The translations under genes and the position numbers were made by a program. 64,000 bases of DNA, taken from NCBI GenBank assembly GCA_030583605.1, contig CP129466.1, forward strand, positions 1,929,001 through 1,993,000, in the 5' to 3' direction. Below, piece after piece: positions 62,908 through 64,000 of this stretch (position 1 is its first letter; the number at the start of each line of letters is the position of its first letter). The DNA comes from Gammaproteobacteria bacterium (GTDB lineage: Bacteria > Pseudomonadota > Gammaproteobacteria > Steroidobacterales > GCA-2729495). The notes under the pieces are model-generated. The model worked only from the letters and a program-made list of their open reading frames with translations, was not told where the DNA came from and did no database searches.

Positions 62908-64000
62908 CCAGTCGGTAATAAGGGAGAACGGGATGCCAAGGCCGCTTAGGAATTTAACGTAGGGGCCGAAATTGGTTCCGGCGACAGAGCATACGGTGAT
63001 GCCGAGATGATCAAGAGGCTTGCCTAGAGTCTTGGCGAATTCAGGGATGAGAAAACGCTCCGCATCGCCTTCAACGAGGATAACGCCCCGTGCAAAGAGC
63101 ATTTCCGCCCGCGTTACGTCCAGGTAACGTGTGAGGTCATCAAACTCTTCGTCGGCCAATTCAAGTGAGGCGGTGGAACGGCCAACAGTCCCCTTATCGC
63201 CCGCGTCTCTGAGCAACACCAGGGATCGCAATGGCGCTACGCTTGCGATATGCGGCGAATGGGTAGTGAGGAAGATAGATAGCGGTGTTTCATCCTCGTC
63301 ATCGATCGTCGCAAAGAGGTGGCGATAAACCGATCGTTGCAAATGTGGATGCAGGTGAGCTTCTGGCTCTTCAATGGCCAGGAAAGTATGATCCCGAGCG
63401 TTGTCGGCGATAAGCTGACGGATTTCCAGCGTCTTAAGGCTGAGAAACACTAGATTGGCTGAGCCAAGACTTGCCTCATTGACGCTTCTTAGGCCCCCGT
63501 CGATAAGCAGCCTGACGTTTCTAGAGAGTCGGGCAGTATCAGTTGGACCAAACCCTAGACGGGGATCAACGTCTTGACGAGGTCCACTCATCTGCGCGAA
63601 GAGTTTGCCGATATTTTTTTCGAGCTCCTTGACTTGCTTGAATTCGGTTACTTTTGCCGTCGCTTCTTCAATGGATTCCCTTATTTCTTCCAGCTCAGAT
63701 TGATCGATGTCGCGGAACGCTTCTTCAATCAACGGGCGAAGTGGCGACCGACGCCAAATCGCTAAATCACCCTCCGCATCGCGAAGGGCCTGGAGCAAGT
63801 CCATCGTAATGCGACGCCGAAGCTCGTGCCCGAAGCGCTTCGCTTCGTTCTCACCGCCATAGCAAATGAATTCGTAGTCGCCGGCCGTTGCTGGGGCTCC
63901 CTCAAGGTCCGCCCGAGGGCGGAATTCATACGTTAGCCGAACGGTCTCAGGGTCGGTGTCTAGACGGTAGTCGGTCAAAAGCGCCAGGATGTCGAGGTCA
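62878..64000 (-). pseudogene. OLD-family ATPase/TOPRIM nuclease, both ends missing
   Basis: The frame is open to the right edge, so the N-terminal Walker A part lies outside; about 364 native residues are seen. Visible are the ABC-type signature half of OLD ATPases (Walker B/D-loop FLAIEEPEAHLHPHLQR, H-loop LTTHSPHIASVAPL) and a TOPRIM start (GVILVEGDAERFLIPEFA, then IPFSLITD). After ITD the next 10 residues and the stop are encoded by the IS inverted repeat, so the last TOPRIM strands are lost. OLD nucleases include phage P2 Old and the Gabija GajA protein; no UvrD-like partner is visible here. TTG 63978 is not the true start. Confidence 0.82.

Larger units (their letters stand above)
56734..64000. 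mobile_element. Left part of a genomic island integrated at tRNA-Leu
   Basis: Right of the tRNA fragment the content changes from housekeeping to accessory: Schlafen-like AlbA_2 protein, small element-type genes, Fic, broken type I restriction, an IS and a broken OLD-type nuclease. The border structure predicts an integrase gene and the intact tRNA-Leu gene at the other end, beyond position 64000. No integrase or conjugation gene is inside the window, so its class (prophage remnant, ICE or genomic island) is open. Confidence 0.6.

Noticed and set aside
62878..64000. Gabija system
   Set aside because: An OLD-type protein alone is not enough; no UvrD-like GajB is seen, and the OLD gene is broken at its TOPRIM end.

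Overview
The window is GC-rich chromosomal DNA from a Gram-negative bacterium, most likely a gammaproteobacterium. The evidence is the fabG-acpP-fabF-pabB-pabC-mltG-tmk-holB-pilZ run, the ccmABCDEFGHI operon, type II secretion genes gspG-N, an AlaA-type aminotransferase and an AddAB-like helicase/nuclease pair. I cannot name the genus. Almost every base from 1 to about 56.8 kb is packed with conventional genes. From about 56.8 kb to the right edge the gene content is accessory.

Layout. (a) 1-9.9 kb: end of a hydantoinase B gene, an IclR regulator, an aldo/keto reductase, an aldehyde dehydrogenase, a translationally coupled MFS + TRAP (DctQ, DctM) transporter set, a peroxiredoxin and a membrane protein. 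This looks like a small-molecule uptake and oxidation locus. (b) 9.9-16.4 kb: Bcr/CflA exporter, ETF beta/alpha, a 3-mercaptopyruvate sulfurtransferase, an unrecognised protein and an OFA-type MFS carrier. (c) 16.4-23.8 kb: alaA-like aminotransferase, then a coupled PD-(D/E)XK nuclease and UvrD-type helicase-nuclease. (d) 23.8-29.5 kb, minus strand: gspN-M-L-K-J-I-H-G, without gspC-F. (e) 29.6-38.1 kb, plus strand: a rhombosortase, then fatty-acid, folate, cell-wall and DNA-replication genes ending in pilZ. (f) 38.1-44.8 kb: a double cyclic-nucleotide-binding/rhodanese protein, a fatty-acid oxidation alpha subunit, an EEP-family hydrolase, a TIR-like protein, a ferredoxin-NADP reductase-like flavoprotein and GlpQ. 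(g) 44.9-51.6 kb, minus strand: the complete ccm (system I) cytochrome c maturation operon. (h) 51.8-56.8 kb: an FHA protein with a degenerate ATPase half, a Spy/CpxP-like protein, an APH/AAA bifunctional kinase and a secreted Ig-like-repeat protein with a GlyGly-CTERM-like tail.

(i) 56.73-64 kb: a genomic island. Its left border is a 58-nt displaced 3' piece of a tRNA-Leu(UAA) gene, which breaks off exactly in the anticodon stem. It carries an AlbA_2/Schlafen-type protein, small element genes, a class II Fic protein, a truncated type I restriction HsdR, an IS3-family insertion with a canonical T_TTA_AAA frameshift site, and a truncated OLD-type ATPase/nuclease. Both genes flanking the IS have lost their 3' ends and no target duplication is visible, so the IS probably marks a deletion.

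Links worth following. The rhombosortase sits divergently next to the type II pseudopilin operon, and a plausible substrate with a GlyGly-CTERM-like tail lies 25 kb away. The same gene's 3' end runs antisense into the tRNA-derived attachment site. The Fic start codon lies inside a perfect inverted repeat. I found no CRISPR array, complete rRNA or tRNA gene, or convincing rho-independent terminator.
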